A DNA stretch of 64,000 bases from Murinocardiopsis flavida (GCF_003014485.1 NZ_PYGA01000013.1:161522-225521); one strand, 5' to 3'; shown: positions 16,849-26,329, counted from the first letter of the stretch. Made by a program: numbers and translations. Notes: a model not told the origin generated them from the sequence alone.

Positions 16849-17730
16849 TCAGTCGATGATCGGGTCGTCGAGCACTTGGCCGAGCACCCGCCGCTGCGTC
16901 CCTTCGGGGTCGGGGCTGGACAGGCCGCCCATGGTCGCCAGCGCCTTCCACAGGGCCCACCCGCGTGCCCGTCGCCAGGTGTCGTCGGGCAGGCCGACGG
17001 CCTCCCGGAAGACCTTCCGCTCGGCCCCGGTGAAGTACGTCCAGGCCATGACGAGGTCGCAGGCGGGGTCGCCGACGCCGCAGGTGCCGAAGTCGATGAC
17101 GGCGGACAGCCGCCCGTCGGTGGTGAGGAGATTGCCCACGGAGACATCGCCGTGGAACCACGTCGACGGGTACGGCCAGGCCGAGGTGAGCGCGCTCGCC
17201 CAGATGGCGCGGCAGGCGTCGAGGTCGAGGTCGGCGTCGTCCTTGAGCCGGTCGAGGGCGATGTCGACCTGGTCGCTGTACGCGCTGGGGTGGCAGCCGC
17301 GGAAGAAGGAGTGGCGGCCGCTCGCCGGGCCGTGCTGCGCGGGGACCTCCCGGAGGGCGGTCAGGAGCCCCCCGAGATCGCGCGCCAGCTGGGACCGGTC
17401 GACGTCCGCGGCGGCTTCGACGGTGTCCCCGGGCAGCCAGCGCCGCACCGACCACGGATACGGATAGTCGGCCGATGGGCGGCCGGTCGCGACCGGTACG
17501 GGAACGGGGACCGGCAGGTGCTCGGCGAGTGTGGGTAGGCAGCGGTCCTCCTTCTCGACGGCTGCCACGTAGCCCTCGGCACTGGGCAGGCGTACGGCCA
17601 GGTCGTCGCCGAGTCTGAAGGTCCGGTTGTCCCAGCCTTGGCGTGCGACGGGACGGACGTGGAGGTCGCCCCACTCGGGGAACTGCGCGGTGATCAGGGA
17701 GCGTACGAGGTCGGCGGTGATGTCGTTCAC
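16849..17730 (-). CDS. APH-family phosphotransferase (aminoglycoside kinase-like)
   Basis: 293 residues with the kinase-like core: RQGWDNRTFRLGDDLAVRLPS (nucleotide loop and Lys/Arg region), catalytic loop WFHGDVSVGNLL (HGD...N) and VIDFGTCGVGDPACDL (metal-binding DFG and structural Asp). This is the APH/choline-kinase superfamily; members closest to this pattern are often annotated aminoglycoside phosphotransferases, but the substrate may be any small alcohol. GTG 17730 (VNDITADLVRSLI) matches family starts. Single gene, divergent from the TetR gene. Confidence 0.88.
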   Translation of the reverse strand: MNDITADLVRSLITAQFPEWGDLHVRPVARQGWDNRTFRLGDDLAVRLPSAEGYVAAVEKEDRCLPTLAEHLPVPVPVPVATGRPSADYPYPWSVRRWLPGDTVEAAADVDRSQLARDLGGLLTALREVPAQHGPASGRHSFFRGCHPSAYSDQVDIALDRLKDDADLDLDACRAIWASALTSAWPYPSTWFHGDVSVGNLLTTDGRLSAVIDFGTCGVGDPACDLVMAWTYFTGAERKVFREAVGLPDDTWRRARGWALWKALATMGGLSSPDPEGTQRRVLGQVLDDPIID

Positions 17731-17940
17731 GCGCCTACTCTGCGGGAGACCCCGGGCGACGCGCACCACGTTTTCCGGGCCCCGCCGGAGACCTGCCCTG
17801 CGACGGCCTGTCCTGTACGGCTGCCGCTCCGCGCGAAGCGCGAGCGGGCCGTGAAGGCGTCCTCCTCGCGTTCGTAAAGTCGAGGAAGTTGGGGGCAGCG
17901 GTAGGCCGTGGGCCGGTCGGTGTCCTCGGGCGCCTGCGGT

Positions 17941-17985
17941 ACGTTACAACGAGCACGGTAATTATTACACTAACCGTTGTAATGT
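17941..17985. promoter_or_regulatory. Putative TetR operator
   Basis: ACGTTACAAC (17941-17950) and GTTGTAATGT (17976-17985) form 10-bp inverted arms with one mismatch around an AT-rich core, immediately before the TetR gene's ribosome site. Probably the autoregulatory operator. Confidence 0.55.
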
Positions 17986-17998
17986 GGAGGGGTACGCG

Positions 17999-18649
17999 AT
18001 GGCAGCGAACCGGACGGCGCAGGGGCGTCCCCGCGGGGGACTGGCCGATAAGCGCCGGGCGATCCTGGCCGGCGCCCTGACCGTGTTCGCGCGCGACGGG
18101 TACACCCGCGCGAGCATCGACGCGATCTCGGCGGAGGCCGCGGTCTCGACCCGGACCGTCTACAACCACTTCACCAACAAGGCGGAGCTGTTCGGGACCG
18201 TCATCCAGGAGAGCGCCACGAGGGCCGCCGAGGCCCAGATCGTCATCATCGACCGCTACCTGCGCAAGGTCACCGACGTCGAGGCCGACCTCATCGACTT
18301 CGGCACAGCATGGGTCTCCACCGTCCCCGAACTCGCCGAACACTTCTCCCTCGTGCGGCAGGTGCGCGCCGAGATCGGCCACATCCCGACCGAGGCGATC
18401 GACGCCTGGCAGGAGACCGGGCCGCGCAGGGTGCGCGGTGAACTCGCCCTGCACCTGCGCCGGGTCGCCGACCAGGGCATCCTCGCCATCGACGACGCCG
18501 AGCGCGCCGCTCTGCACCTCATGGCACTGGTCTCCGCCGAAACGCACACCCGCCCCTACGCCGATCCCACCGAAGCGGAGACCGCCGCGACGGTCACCGC
18601 GGGCGTTCGGGCCTTCCTGCACGGCCACCTTGTACGAGACCGCGCCTGA
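17999..18649 (+). CDS. TetR/AcrR-family transcriptional regulator
   Basis: 216 residues. N-terminal helix-turn-helix RASIDAISAEAAVSTRTVYNHFTNKAELF (about residues 35-65) and an all-helical ligand/dimer domain of the AefR-like (TetR_C) class. ATG 17999 has GGAGGGG just upstream; an earlier ATG at 17984 sits inside that site. An inverted repeat precedes the gene, consistent with autoregulation. The divergently placed APH-type gene is a candidate target. Confidence 0.92.
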   Translation: MAANRTAQGRPRGGLADKRRAILAGALTVFARDGYTRASIDAISAEAAVSTRTVYNHFTNKAELFGTVIQESATRAAEAQIVIIDRYLRKVTDVEADLIDFGTAWVSTVPELAEHFSLVRQVRAEIGHIPTEAIDAWQETGPRRVRGELALHLRRVADQGILAIDDAERAALHLMALVSAETHTRPYADPTEAETAATVTAGVRAFLHGHLVRDRA

Positions 18650-18859
18650 CCACGGTTCAGCAGGGCCGAGGTCGTCGAACCGCCCCGGGAGTCAGGGGCG
18701 AGGCGCCGGTTCGCGCTTCTTCAATCCGGGGGGTTTCGGCTTTTCGGGGTCGGTCCGTTTGCTGGGCGGCCTTGCCGACGGGCCGCATTCGGTTGGTCTG
18801 TGGTGAAAAGCGGCAACGACGGCGGGAATGGGTCTGGGCCCCGGCGGCATCGAGCGCAT

Positions 18860-18934
18860 TTCCCCGCTGATCTTGACAAAACCGTTCCCTTAGTCGCGAT
18901 TGAGAGAACGGTTTTGTCAAGATCAGCAGGGGAA
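18860..18934. terminator. Long inverted repeat between convergent genes
   Basis: Arms 18860-18887 and 18906-18934 pair over 28 positions with a single one-base bulge, closing an 18-base loop. The arms contain GATCTTGACAAAACCGTTC. Position between the TetR gene and the leftward membrane-protein gene suits a bidirectional terminator, but the length and near-perfect match also fit a mobile or repetitive hairpin. Confidence 0.6.
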
Positions 18935-18985
18935 CCGTGCCTGGAGCGGGCACTGGACCGCGGCCACGCGCCCGGCCGTTCGCGC

Positions 18986-19432
18986 CTATTCGCTCCGGGT
19001 GAGGGGCTGCTGCATCGACCACGCCAGCATCTGGCCGACGCCGCCGAACAGGGCCAGCCCCAGCGGCACATGCACGATCAGGCTGCTGGAGCCGCCCATC
19101 GCCGACTGCACGAACCCGAGGAGCAGCAGGAGCAGGCTCACGAACACGGGCCACACCGCGCCGCGGCCGGGCCGCCAGTAGAGGATGGCGACGATGAGTT
19201 GGATGAGGCCCGCGAGGTGCACCACGCCGGCACCGGTGCCGTGCAGGGCCTGCTGCCCCGCGACACCGTCGAGCAGGCCGCCGGCTGTCACGGCTTGCAG
19301 GAGGATGGCCGCCAGGTGGAGGGCGAGGATCGTGCGCATCGCGAGCACCCAACCGCGCGCGGGGTGCGTCGGGGCGGTCGGTGCCGCGGACTTCGATTCC
19401 GGTGGACCTTGTAAGGGAGCGCTGTTCGACAT
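18986..19432 (-). CDS. Four-helix integral membrane protein of unknown function
   Basis: 148 residues. After a ~35-residue Pro/Ala/Ser-rich cytoplasmic tail come four hydrophobic helices: ILALHLAAILLQAVTAGGLL, VVHLAGLIQLIVAILYW, VFVSLLLLLLGFVQSAM and VHVPLGLALFGGVGQMLAW. No enzyme or transport motif is seen; the compact four-helix shape resembles small DoxX- or DUF-type membrane proteins. ATG 19432 is preceded by AAGG at a somewhat long distance. Confidence 0.7.
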   Translation of the reverse strand: MSNSAPLQGPPESKSAAPTAPTHPARGWVLAMRTILALHLAAILLQAVTAGGLLDGVAGQQALHGTGAGVVHLAGLIQLIVAILYWRPGRGAVWPVFVSLLLLLLGFVQSAMGGSSSLIVHVPLGLALFGGVGQMLAWSMQQPLTRSE

Positions 19433-19660
19433 GGCCACCAGCCTTGTCGCGGTGCCGCCGAACCGCGTCGCCCGGCGGACGTCACTCCCACTACGCACCC
19501 GCGCGTAGACCCCGTACGACAGGGGAAGCACGCCGACGGACCGCCACCCCGCGGACCGGCGCTGCCTCTGATCAGACGCGCGGTCGACGGGCGACGACGC
19601 GTTCGCGGGACTCGGGGAACCCGGGTGCGAAGGGTCCGGTCGAGGCCCCCGCGAACGGCG

Positions 19661-19894
19661 TCACTCGGACTCGATCAGCGTCCGAAGGTGGCGTGCGCTC
19701 TCGGCCGTCAGGGTCCGGAACGGCGACCGGAGCTCTACCGCGGTCCAGTCCGGGAACACGTCGAAGTCGTCACCGAAGTCGATCACCAGCGATTCGTATT
19801 CGGACCGGCGTGAGTTCCGGAAACCCCGCTTTCTCGTCGGTGAAGGCGGCCGGAAGCGGGGAGATTCGGAGGAGGGTGTGCGGCTCGACATCAC
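19661..19894 (-). CDS. Hypothetical protein, coupled to the upstream small gene
   Basis: 77 residues from GTG 19894 (or ATG 19891). Begins with a Ser/Pro/Arg-rich stretch then SLVIDFGDDFDVFPDWTAVELRSPFRTLTAESARHLRTLIESE, which looks like a folded small domain. Its start overlaps the stop of the preceding gene by 4 bp, so the two are translationally coupled. Family not recognised. It lies in a less GC-rich island shared with the divergent DUF5753/DUF397 regulators. Confidence 0.55.
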   Translation of the reverse strand: MMSSRTPSSESPRFRPPSPTRKRGFRNSRRSEYESLVIDFGDDFDVFPDWTAVELRSPFRTLTAESARHLRTLIESE

Positions 19895-20226
19895 AAACCC
19901 CGCACCATCGGCTGCATGTCCGGCCGGTAGGGGAGTTCCCGGGACACATAGGCCGCCGCCGCGTACTCGTCTCCGATGGACGCGACACCGGCGTACTGGA
20001 CTCCCGCATGCTTGCCCGCCCCGGGGCGTTCGACGCGATGCCAGTAGGTACCGATCTCCGTCGAGCGCAGCGCCAAGACCAGGTGCGCACGGCTGCGCGT
20101 GCAGTGGACCGCCGCAGCCGAGTGGTCAATTCGTATCGAATCCATCCGAAGCGGTTCGAGTGCGTGGATAAGCCTCGTGATCGCGGCGGAAACGTCGGCG
20201 GGAATTTGTTTGTTCATGCCAGCCAC
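19891..20226 (-). CDS. Hypothetical protein next to the DUF5753 regulator
   Basis: 111 residues (VAGMNKQIPADVSAAITRLIHALEPLRM...). GTG 20226 is preferred over ATG 20217 because GGAG lies 7 bp upstream. The protein is mixed alpha/beta with no recognised motif. Divergently transcribed from the helix-turn-helix gene, with an ATGGAGCA-type palindrome between them, so the regulator may control this coupled gene pair. Confidence 0.55.
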   Translation of the reverse strand: MAGMNKQIPADVSAAITRLIHALEPLRMDSIRIDHSAAAVHCTRSRAHLVLALRSTEIGTYWHRVERPGAGKHAGVQYAGVASIGDEYAAAAYVSRELPYRPDMQPMVRGL

Positions 20227-20307
20227 ATTGTGACTCCGCGCCTGGACCGGCAATGACTTCCAGTAATCGAAGCATAACGGCGAAATAAGTAGTCGTGGGT
20301 GGTCGTT

Positions 20308-20328
20308 ATGGAGCATCGTGCTCCACAT
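20308..20328. promoter_or_regulatory. Palindrome in the divergent regulator promoter
   Basis: ATGGAGCA-TCG-TGCTCCACAT is an inverted repeat of eight pairs plus a bulge around the GTG start of the DUF5753 gene. It may be an operator, or a hairpin hiding the translation start. Confidence 0.4.
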
Positions 20329-21127
20329 GGGAGACATGGGAACCTGGCAGGCGTTCGGAGCCGAAATTGCAGCGACCGCTAAGCGGGTCGGGATGTCTCA
20401 GGCGGAGCTTGGGCGTAAGACGGGTTGGTCCCGACAGCAGATATCGGCCCTGCAAAGGGGCACGCGAACCCCACAGAAAGGGCAGGTCGCGGCCATTGAT
20501 GAGGCATTGGGACAGAACGGCGCATTGCTGCGGCAATGGTCGAATCTCATTGGCCGTAGCGACATGCCTTCGTGGTTCCGAAAAATAGCCGTCCTAGAGC
20601 GCACCGCCACAGACCTCACCGAGTTCCAACCGTTGGTGGTTCCGGGACTGCTACAGACTGAGCACTACGCGACCGCAAGCATCGGTGCCGGGGCGCTGGC
20701 GCCCCGAGACCTCGACTCGGTGGTGAAATCCCGCTTGGAAAGACGGGCCAACCTCCTCGACGGGGTCCGGCTCCGGTTCCTGATCAGTGAGGCGGCCATC
20801 CGAACCACGGTCGGGACCGCAGGGATCATGGCGGAACAGGTGCGGCAACTCATCACCCTTGCCGAACAGGACGTTCGTATCGGGGTCCTGCCAGACGACA
20901 TCCCCCAGCATCCCGCGCGGGTGCCCGCTCTGCGGCTGATGAGTTTCGCCGACCGGCCCCGGCTCGGGTACGTGGAGCATGCTTTGGGAGGGGACCTGGT
21001 AGATGAGGAGGAGTTGATCAGTAGGTTGGACGTGTTGATGAGCGCGGTGCTTGCGGAGGCTCTCTCACCCAAAGCAAGCATTGACCTACTTCGGAAGGTA
21101 GCGGCTGATTTCGATGCACTGGCATAA
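20318..21127 (+). CDS. XRE-type helix-turn-helix regulator with DUF5753 domain
   Basis: Up to 269 residues. HTH_XRE region MSQAELGRKTGWSRQQISALQRGTRTP (about residues 28-54), then the DUF5753 effector domain with the hallmark FQPLVVPGLLQTEHYA and LTEFQ. Such regulators are abundant in actinomycetes and are usually paired with DUF397 proteins. GTG 20318, ATG 20327 and ATG 20336 are all possible starts; GGAG at 20310-20313 sits best for 20318 or 20327. Base composition here is lower in GC than in the flanks. Confidence 0.9.
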   Translation: MLHMGDMGTWQAFGAEIAATAKRVGMSQAELGRKTGWSRQQISALQRGTRTPQKGQVAAIDEALGQNGALLRQWSNLIGRSDMPSWFRKIAVLERTATDLTEFQPLVVPGLLQTEHYATASIGAGALAPRDLDSVVKSRLERRANLLDGVRLRFLISEAAIRTTVGTAGIMAEQVRQLITLAEQDVRIGVLPDDIPQHPARVPALRLMSFADRPRLGYVEHALGGDLVDEEELISRLDVLMSAVLAEALSPKASIDLLRKVAADFDALA

Positions 21128-21290
21128 GAGTTCGTACAGCGATCAGCAGGGCGGGAATTGCGTTGAGGTCGCCGAGACCGAGTCAGGCGCGTACGTGCGG
21201 GACACGCAGAACCGCGAGAATGCGACCCTCGCGTTCGGCGGAGCCGAGTGGGCTTCGCTCGTGGCCGACCTGAAGACTGGCGCGCTGTAA
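21114..21290 (+). CDS. DUF397 small protein
   Basis: 58 residues, overlapping the end of the DUF5753 regulator gene by 14 bp in another frame. It has the complete DUF397 signature: WHKSSYSD at the start, GNCVEVAE in the middle and YVRDTQN before EWASLVADLKTG at the end. DUF397 proteins act with DUF5753/XRE regulators in actinobacterial development and secondary-metabolism control, so the two genes form one regulatory unit. Confidence 0.9.
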   Translation: MHWHKSSYSDQQGGNCVEVAETESGAYVRDTQNRENATLAFGGAEWASLVADLKTGAL

Positions 21291-21410
21291 CCCACCGCGA
21301 ACCACGAGAGGCACCGGAGCCTCCTCCGGTGCCTCGTCCGGTCCTACCCCCCTGTGCCCTCTCATGTCGGCTCCTGCGCGGCACGGCGTCCTCGGACTGA
21401 GGTCCCGGTG

Positions 21411-23525
21411 CTAGCCGACTTTCCACAGGTGTACGGTGCCGTCGCTGTGGCCGGCGGCGACTGTGCCGCCGTCCGGGCTGAACCCCACCGAATCCACCCG
21501 CTCCTCGGCCGAGAACACGGCGTTCTCTTTCCAGGTGTCGGTGTCCCATAACCGCACGGTTCCGTCGCCGTCGCCGGTGGCGAGTGCGGCGCCGTCCGGG
21601 CTGAATGCCAGCGAGAACGTGCATACCCGCTTCGGGAGCGTGGTGTCCTCCGCCCAGGTGCCGGTGTCCCACATCCGCACGGTGCCGCTTGAGCACGCGG
21701 CGAGCTTGGATCCGTCCGGGCTGAACACCACCGACTCGAACGAGGGGTCGTTCTTGGCGATGATGTCGATCTCGTCGCCGGTGTCGGTGTCCCACAGGCG
21801 GATGGCCCCGCCGTCGCTGTCCTCGAACACCTCGGCCGTGTCGACCGCCGTGCCGGTGGCGAGGGTCGCGCCGTCCGGGCTGAACGCCAGCGAGGTGATG
21901 TAGTCCGGGGGTCCGCTGAGTTTGTCGGTCTCCTCCTCGGCGTCGGTGTCCCACAACCGCACATTGCCGACCGGGTCGCTGGTGGCGAGGGTGGTGCCGT
22001 CGGAACTGAACGCCACTGAGGTGATCCACTCGTCGTCGGCGAGGGTGCTGGTCTCCTCCCAGGTATCGCTGTCCCACAGCTGGACCGATTCGTGGGCGGT
22101 GGCGAGCCTGGAGCCGTCGGGGTCGAACGCCACCACAGGGGACCCCATGGTTTGCAGGCTCTTGTCGTCGATGAGGGTGGTGGTCTCTTTCCAGGTATCG
22201 GTGTCCCACAGCCGCACGGAGAATTTCGTGTCGCTGGTGGCGAGTGTGGTGCCGTCGGGGCTGAACACCACCGAGTTCACCGCATCCTCGTGTCCGGTGA
22301 GGGTGGCAGCGGGTTCGGGGGGCGCGGCGGGGGAGCCGGGCCGGTCGTCCTCGCCTCCGGTGCGCAGGGCGACGACGCCCGCGGTGATGACGGTGGTGAC
22401 CACCGCGAGGGCGGCGGCGATGAGCCAGGCCCGCTTCAGCCGCGGCCGCACGGGTCCGTCGGTCGGTCTGTCGGCCGCAGTGTGCGGCAAGGGGGCGCTC
22501 GTGGCGGGTCCGGCCGCCACGAGGGTCGGGGCCGGAGGATGCGTGGCGGGCTCGGCCGCCGCGAAGGTCGGGACCGGGGCGCCCGTGGCGGGTTCGGCTT
22601 CTATGAAGGTCGGGGCCGGAGGACGCGTGGTCGGTTCGGACCCTCCGGGACCTTCGGAGGGCCGGGCGGTGTCGGGTGGCCGCCCGACGACCCCGACGCC
22701 CTCGACGCCCCCGACACCCCCGGCGTCAATGGTGCCGAAGCGGGCGAGGACCGCCTCGGGGGTGGGCCGCTGGTCCGGGTCGGGGTTCCAGCAGCCGAGG
22801 ATGACCTCGCGGGTGCGGGGGTCGACATCGCCCGGGTCGGGGGGCGGGCCGATGAGGCGGCGGACCGTCGCGGCCATGGAGTCCCCGTTGAAGGGGTTGT
22901 CGCCGGTGGCGGCGTAGGCGAGGACCGTACCGAGGGAGAACATGTCCGAAGCCGGACCGACGTGGGAGTTCTCAGTCTGCTCGGGCGACATGTAGGGGAG
23001 GGTGCCGAACACCGCTTCGCGGGTGGTCAGGCTCTCGGAGTCCAGCGGCCGGGCGATACCGAAGTCGATGATGCGGGGCCCGTCATCGCTGAGGATGATG
23101 TTCCCCGGTTTGAGATCGCGATGGACCAGCCCGCGGTCGTGCACCGCCTTGAGCCCCTCGGCCAGCCCGACCGCCAGCGCGTACAGGGCGGGCGGCATGA
23201 TCGGGCCGCCGTCGCGAACCGCCTGGTGCAGCGTTGGGCCGGGGATGTAGGCGGTGGCGATCCACGCGGGATCACCCGCAGGGTCGGCGTCGACGACCGG
23301 GGCCGTGTGGAACCCGCCCACCCGGCGCGCGGCATCGACCTCGCGGGCGAATCGGACGCGGAAGTCGCCCTCCCGCACCAGTGCGGGGCGGATGACCTTG
23401 ACGGCGACGTGGCGCCCCGAAGGAGTGGTGGCGAGATAGACCCGGCCCATACCGCCTTCGCCCAGACGGTGGGTGAGTTGATAGCCGCCGATGCGCGCGG
23501 GATCGGACGGCTCCAGCGGCTCCAC
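21411..23525 (-). CDS. Serine/threonine protein kinase with C-terminal WD40 propeller
   Basis: 704 residues. Hanks-type kinase domain (residues ~12-270): GEGGMGRVYLA, VAVKVI Lys, HRDLKPGNI catalytic loop, DFGIA, YMSPEQ. Then a Pro/Ala/Thr repeat linker (PAPTFIEAEPAT units), one membrane helix (LIAAALAVVTTVITAGVVAL), and about seven WD40 blades with FSPDGTTLATS and VRLWDTDT signatures predicted outside the cell. GTG 23525 (VEPLEPSDPARIGGY) has GGAGGGAG upstream and matches family N-termini. Probable receptor-like kinase; ligand unknown. Confidence 0.94.
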   Translation of the reverse strand: MEPLEPSDPARIGGYQLTHRLGEGGMGRVYLATTPSGRHVAVKVIRPALVREGDFRVRFAREVDAARRVGGFHTAPVVDADPAGDPAWIATAYIPGPTLHQAVRDGGPIMPPALYALAVGLAEGLKAVHDRGLVHRDLKPGNIILSDDGPRIIDFGIARPLDSESLTTREAVFGTLPYMSPEQTENSHVGPASDMFSLGTVLAYAATGDNPFNGDSMAATVRRLIGPPPDPGDVDPRTREVILGCWNPDPDQRPTPEAVLARFGTIDAGGVGGVEGVGVVGRPPDTARPSEGPGGSEPTTRPPAPTFIEAEPATGAPVPTFAAAEPATHPPAPTLVAAGPATSAPLPHTAADRPTDGPVRPRLKRAWLIAAALAVVTTVITAGVVALRTGGEDDRPGSPAAPPEPAATLTGHEDAVNSVVFSPDGTTLATSDTKFSVRLWDTDTWKETTTLIDDKSLQTMGSPVVAFDPDGSRLATAHESVQLWDSDTWEETSTLADDEWITSVAFSSDGTTLATSDPVGNVRLWDTDAEEETDKLSGPPDYITSLAFSPDGATLATGTAVDTAEVFEDSDGGAIRLWDTDTGDEIDIIAKNDPSFESVVFSPDGSKLAACSSGTVRMWDTGTWAEDTTLPKRVCTFSLAFSPDGAALATGDGDGTVRLWDTDTWKENAVFSAEERVDSVGFSPDGGTVAAGHSDGTVHLWKVG

Positions 23526-23662
23526 CCCGGCTGTCTCCCTCCAAGGCGCTCGGAACCGGTCCGGAGCGCAATCTTTCCCCGCCACGCTCGGCATGGCGCC
23601 CTTATCGTAGCCACAGCGAATTCGGGCACGCACGACATGTCACCGGATCGCAACCGATGCCT

Positions 23663-23824
23663 CGAACGTCCCCAATGCCGTTGACTTAACGGGGGCGAGG
23701 GCGATTCAACGACCTTGGTGGCCTTGGGCGGCGGGGGTCGGCTGCCGCGACGGCAACCTCCGTCTCCACCCGGGCCCACGAGCACTCCATCGCTCACTAA
23801 ATCAACGGCATTGCGAACGTCCCC
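23663..23824. mobile_element. MITE-like element with inverted ends and 11-bp target duplication
   Basis: A ~140-bp non-coding element (23674-23813) has inverted termini AATGCCGTTGACTTAAC on the left and, reverse-complemented, CAATGCCGTTGATTTAG on the right. It is bracketed by a perfect 11-bp direct repeat CGAACGTCCCC (23663-23673 and 23814-23824). This is the structure of a non-autonomous transposon; an 11-bp duplication fits IS4-like elements. It sits between the kinase and lon genes. Confidence 0.7.
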
Positions 23825-23832
23825 TGACACGC

Positions 23833-23874
23833 GCGCGGGGCCGCCGGATCTCCCCCGATCCGACGGCCCCGCGC
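23833..23874. terminator. lon terminator hairpin
   Basis: 18-bp arms (23833-23850, 23857-23874; one mismatch) with a 6-base loop, about 46 bp beyond the lon stop codon on the minus strand. Confidence 0.65.
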
Positions 23875-23920
23875 TTCCACAATGGTCTTACTTGTTGCTC
23901 CTCAGAGTCCCTCAGGGCCC

Positions 23921-26329
23921 TCAGGCGGCGACGGCCGCCGCGCTGTGCGCGGGCTCAAGGGCGATCTCAAGGACCTCCCGGACGTCGCTCACCGGGTGGA
24001 CGGTGAGCTGGGTCAGGACGTCCTCGGGGACGTCGTCCAGGTCGGGCTCGTTGCGCGCCGGGATCAGCACCGTGGTGGCGCCCGCCCGGTGCGCGGCGAG
24101 CAGCTTCTGCTTCACCCCGCCAATGGGCAGCACACGGCCGGTGAGGGAGACCTCGCCGGTCATGGCCACCTCCGAGCGCACCGGCCGCCCCGACAGCAGC
24201 GACGCCAGTGCCGTGGTCATGGTGACCCCGGCGCTCGGCCCGTCCTTGGGGATGGCGCCCGCGGGGACGTGGACGTGCACGCCCCGTTCCTTCAGGTCGC
24301 CCACCGGCAGCTCCAGCTCCGCACCGCGCGAACGCAGGTACGACAGCGCGATCTGCGCGGACTCCTTCATGACGTCGCCGAGCTGGCCGGTGAGGTTGAG
24401 CCCGCTCGCCCCCGACTCGGCGTCGGCGAGCGACGCCTCGACGAACAGCACGTCCCCTCCCGCGCCCGTGACGGCCAGCCCGGTGGCGACGCCGGGCACG
24501 GACGTGCGCTCGGCCGACTCCGGGGTGTGCTTGGGCCGCCCGATGTAGTCGCGCAACTGGGCGTCGCCGATGGCCACCGGCAGGTCCAGTTCGCCCAGCC
24601 CGGAGCGCGCGGCGACCTTGCGCAGGATTCGCGCGATGGAGCGCTCCAGCGAGCGCACCCCCGCTTCCCGCGTGTACTCGGCCGCGACGCGGCGCAGCGC
24701 CTCGTCGTCGACGGCGACCTCGGAGCTTTCGAGCCCGGCCCGTTCGAGCTGGCGCGGCAGCAGGTGGTCGCGGGCGATCTCGACCTTCTCCTCCTCGGTG
24801 TAGCCGTCGAGCTCCACCAGCTCCATCCGGTCCAGCAGCGGGCCGGGGATGGACTCCAGGGAGTTCGCCGTGGCGAGGAACACCACGTCCGAAAGGTCGA
24901 GGTCGACCTCCAGGTAGTGGTCCCGGAAGGTGTGGTTCTGCGCCGGGTCGAGCACCTCCAGCAGCGCCGACGCGGGGTCGCCGCGGAAGTCCGCGCCGAG
25001 CTTGTCGACCTCGTCCAGCAGGATGACGGGGTTCATCGTGCCCGCCTCCTTGATGGCGCGGACGATGCGGCCGGGCAGCGCGCCGACGTAGGTGCGCCGG
25101 TGGCCGCGGATCTCCGCCTCGTCGCGGACACCGCCCAGGGCGACCCGGGTGAAGGAGCGGCCCATGGCGCGGGCCACCGACTCGCCCAGCGAGGTCTTGC
25201 CGACACCGGGCGGGCCCACGAGGGCGAGCACGGCGCCGCTGCGGCGGCCGCCGATGACGCCGAGGCCGCGGTCCTGGCGGCGCTTGCGCACCGCGAGGTA
25301 CTCCACGATGCGCTCCTTGACGTCGTGGAGCCCGGCGTGGTCGGCGTCGAGGATCTCCCGCGCCGTCGCGATGGAGTCGGCCGCCTCGGAGTCCTCGGTG
25401 CGCGTGTTCCACGGCAGGTCGAGGATGGTGTCGAGCCAGGTGCGGATCCAGCCGGACTCCGGGTTGGAGTCGCCGGCCCGCTCCAGCTTGTCGACCTCGG
25501 CGAGGGCGGCCTTGCGCACGTCGCCGGGGAGGTCGGCCTCCTCGACGCGCTGCCGGTAGTCGTCCTCCTCGTTGCCGGGCTTGCCGTCGAGCTCGTTGAG
25601 CTCCTTGCGGACGGCTTCGAGCTGGCGGCGCAGCAGGAACTCGCGCTGCTGCTTGTCGACGCCCTCTTGGACGTCCTTGTTGATGGTCTCGGTGACGTCG
25701 AGTTCGGCGAGGTAGTCGCGGGTCCAGGCGGTGATCCGCTCCAGCCGCTCACCGACGTCGTAGGTCTCCAGCAGCTCGACCTTCTGCGCGGTGCTGAGGA
25801 ACGGGGAGTAGCCGCCGCGGTCGGCGAGCTTGCCGGGGTCGTCGAGCTGCTGGATGGCGTCGAGCAGCTGCCACGCGTTGCGCTTCTGGAGGTAGGCGCC
25901 GAGGAGCGTCTTGTACTCGCGGGCCTGCTCCTGGAGCTTCCCGGAGTAGCCGCCTTCGGGGGTGTCGTCGTGGGTGGCGGCCTCGACCCACAGGGCGGCG
26001 CCCGGCCCGGTGGTCCCGCTGCCCACGCGGGCGCGGGAGATGCCGCGCACCACGGCGGCGGGTTCGCCGCCGGGGGTGCGGCCCACCTGCTCCACGACCG
26101 CCACGGTTCCGACGGCGGTGTAGGAGCCGTCGATGCGGGGAACCAGGAGCACCTGGGCTGCGGGGGCCGAGCGGATGCCCGGTGCCGCGGCGGACCGCTC
26201 GGCACCGGCCTGGGCGGCCTCGATGGCGGAGCGCACCTCCGTTTCGGAGATGTCGACCGGGACGACCATCCCGGGCAGCACCGCTTCGTCATCGAGGGGC
26301 AGGACCGGCAGTGTCAGCGTCTCGCTCAT
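23921..26329 (-). CDS. lon: ATP-dependent protease Lon
   Basis: 802 residues, a full-length LonA serine protease. N-terminal substrate-binding domain starting [24 protein letters not shown]+ module with Walker A GPPGVGKT and Walker [11 protein letters not shown]; protease domain with catalytic Ser in PKDGPSAGV and Lys in [14 protein letters not shown]. It degrades misfolded and regulatory proteins. ATG 26329 follows AAGGAGG by 6 bp. A HAIR element lies just upstream, so the gene should be repressed by HspR and induced by heat. Monocistronic. Confidence 0.97.
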   Translation of the reverse strand: MSETLTLPVLPLDDEAVLPGMVVPVDISETEVRSAIEAAQAGAERSAAAPGIRSAPAAQVLLVPRIDGSYTAVGTVAVVEQVGRTPGGEPAAVVRGISRARVGSGTTGPGAALWVEAATHDDTPEGGYSGKLQEQAREYKTLLGAYLQKRNAWQLLDAIQQLDDPGKLADRGGYSPFLSTAQKVELLETYDVGERLERITAWTRDYLAELDVTETINKDVQEGVDKQQREFLLRRQLEAVRKELNELDGKPGNEEDDYRQRVEEADLPGDVRKAALAEVDKLERAGDSNPESGWIRTWLDTILDLPWNTRTEDSEAADSIATAREILDADHAGLHDVKERIVEYLAVRKRRQDRGLGVIGGRRSGAVLALVGPPGVGKTSLGESVARAMGRSFTRVALGGVRDEAEIRGHRRTYVGALPGRIVRAIKEAGTMNPVILLDEVDKLGADFRGDPASALLEVLDPAQNHTFRDHYLEVDLDLSDVVFLATANSLESIPGPLLDRMELVELDGYTEEEKVEIARDHLLPRQLERAGLESSEVAVDDEALRRVAAEYTREAGVRSLERSIARILRKVAARSGLGELDLPVAIGDAQLRDYIGRPKHTPESAERTSVPGVATGLAVTGAGGDVLFVEASLADAESGASGLNLTGQLGDVMKESAQIALSYLRSRGAELELPVGDLKERGVHVHVPAGAIPKDGPSAGVTMTTALASLLSGRPVRSEVAMTGEVSLTGRVLPIGGVKQKLLAAHRAGATTVLIPARNEPDLDDVPEDVLTQLTVHPVSDVREVLEIALEPAHSAAAVAA

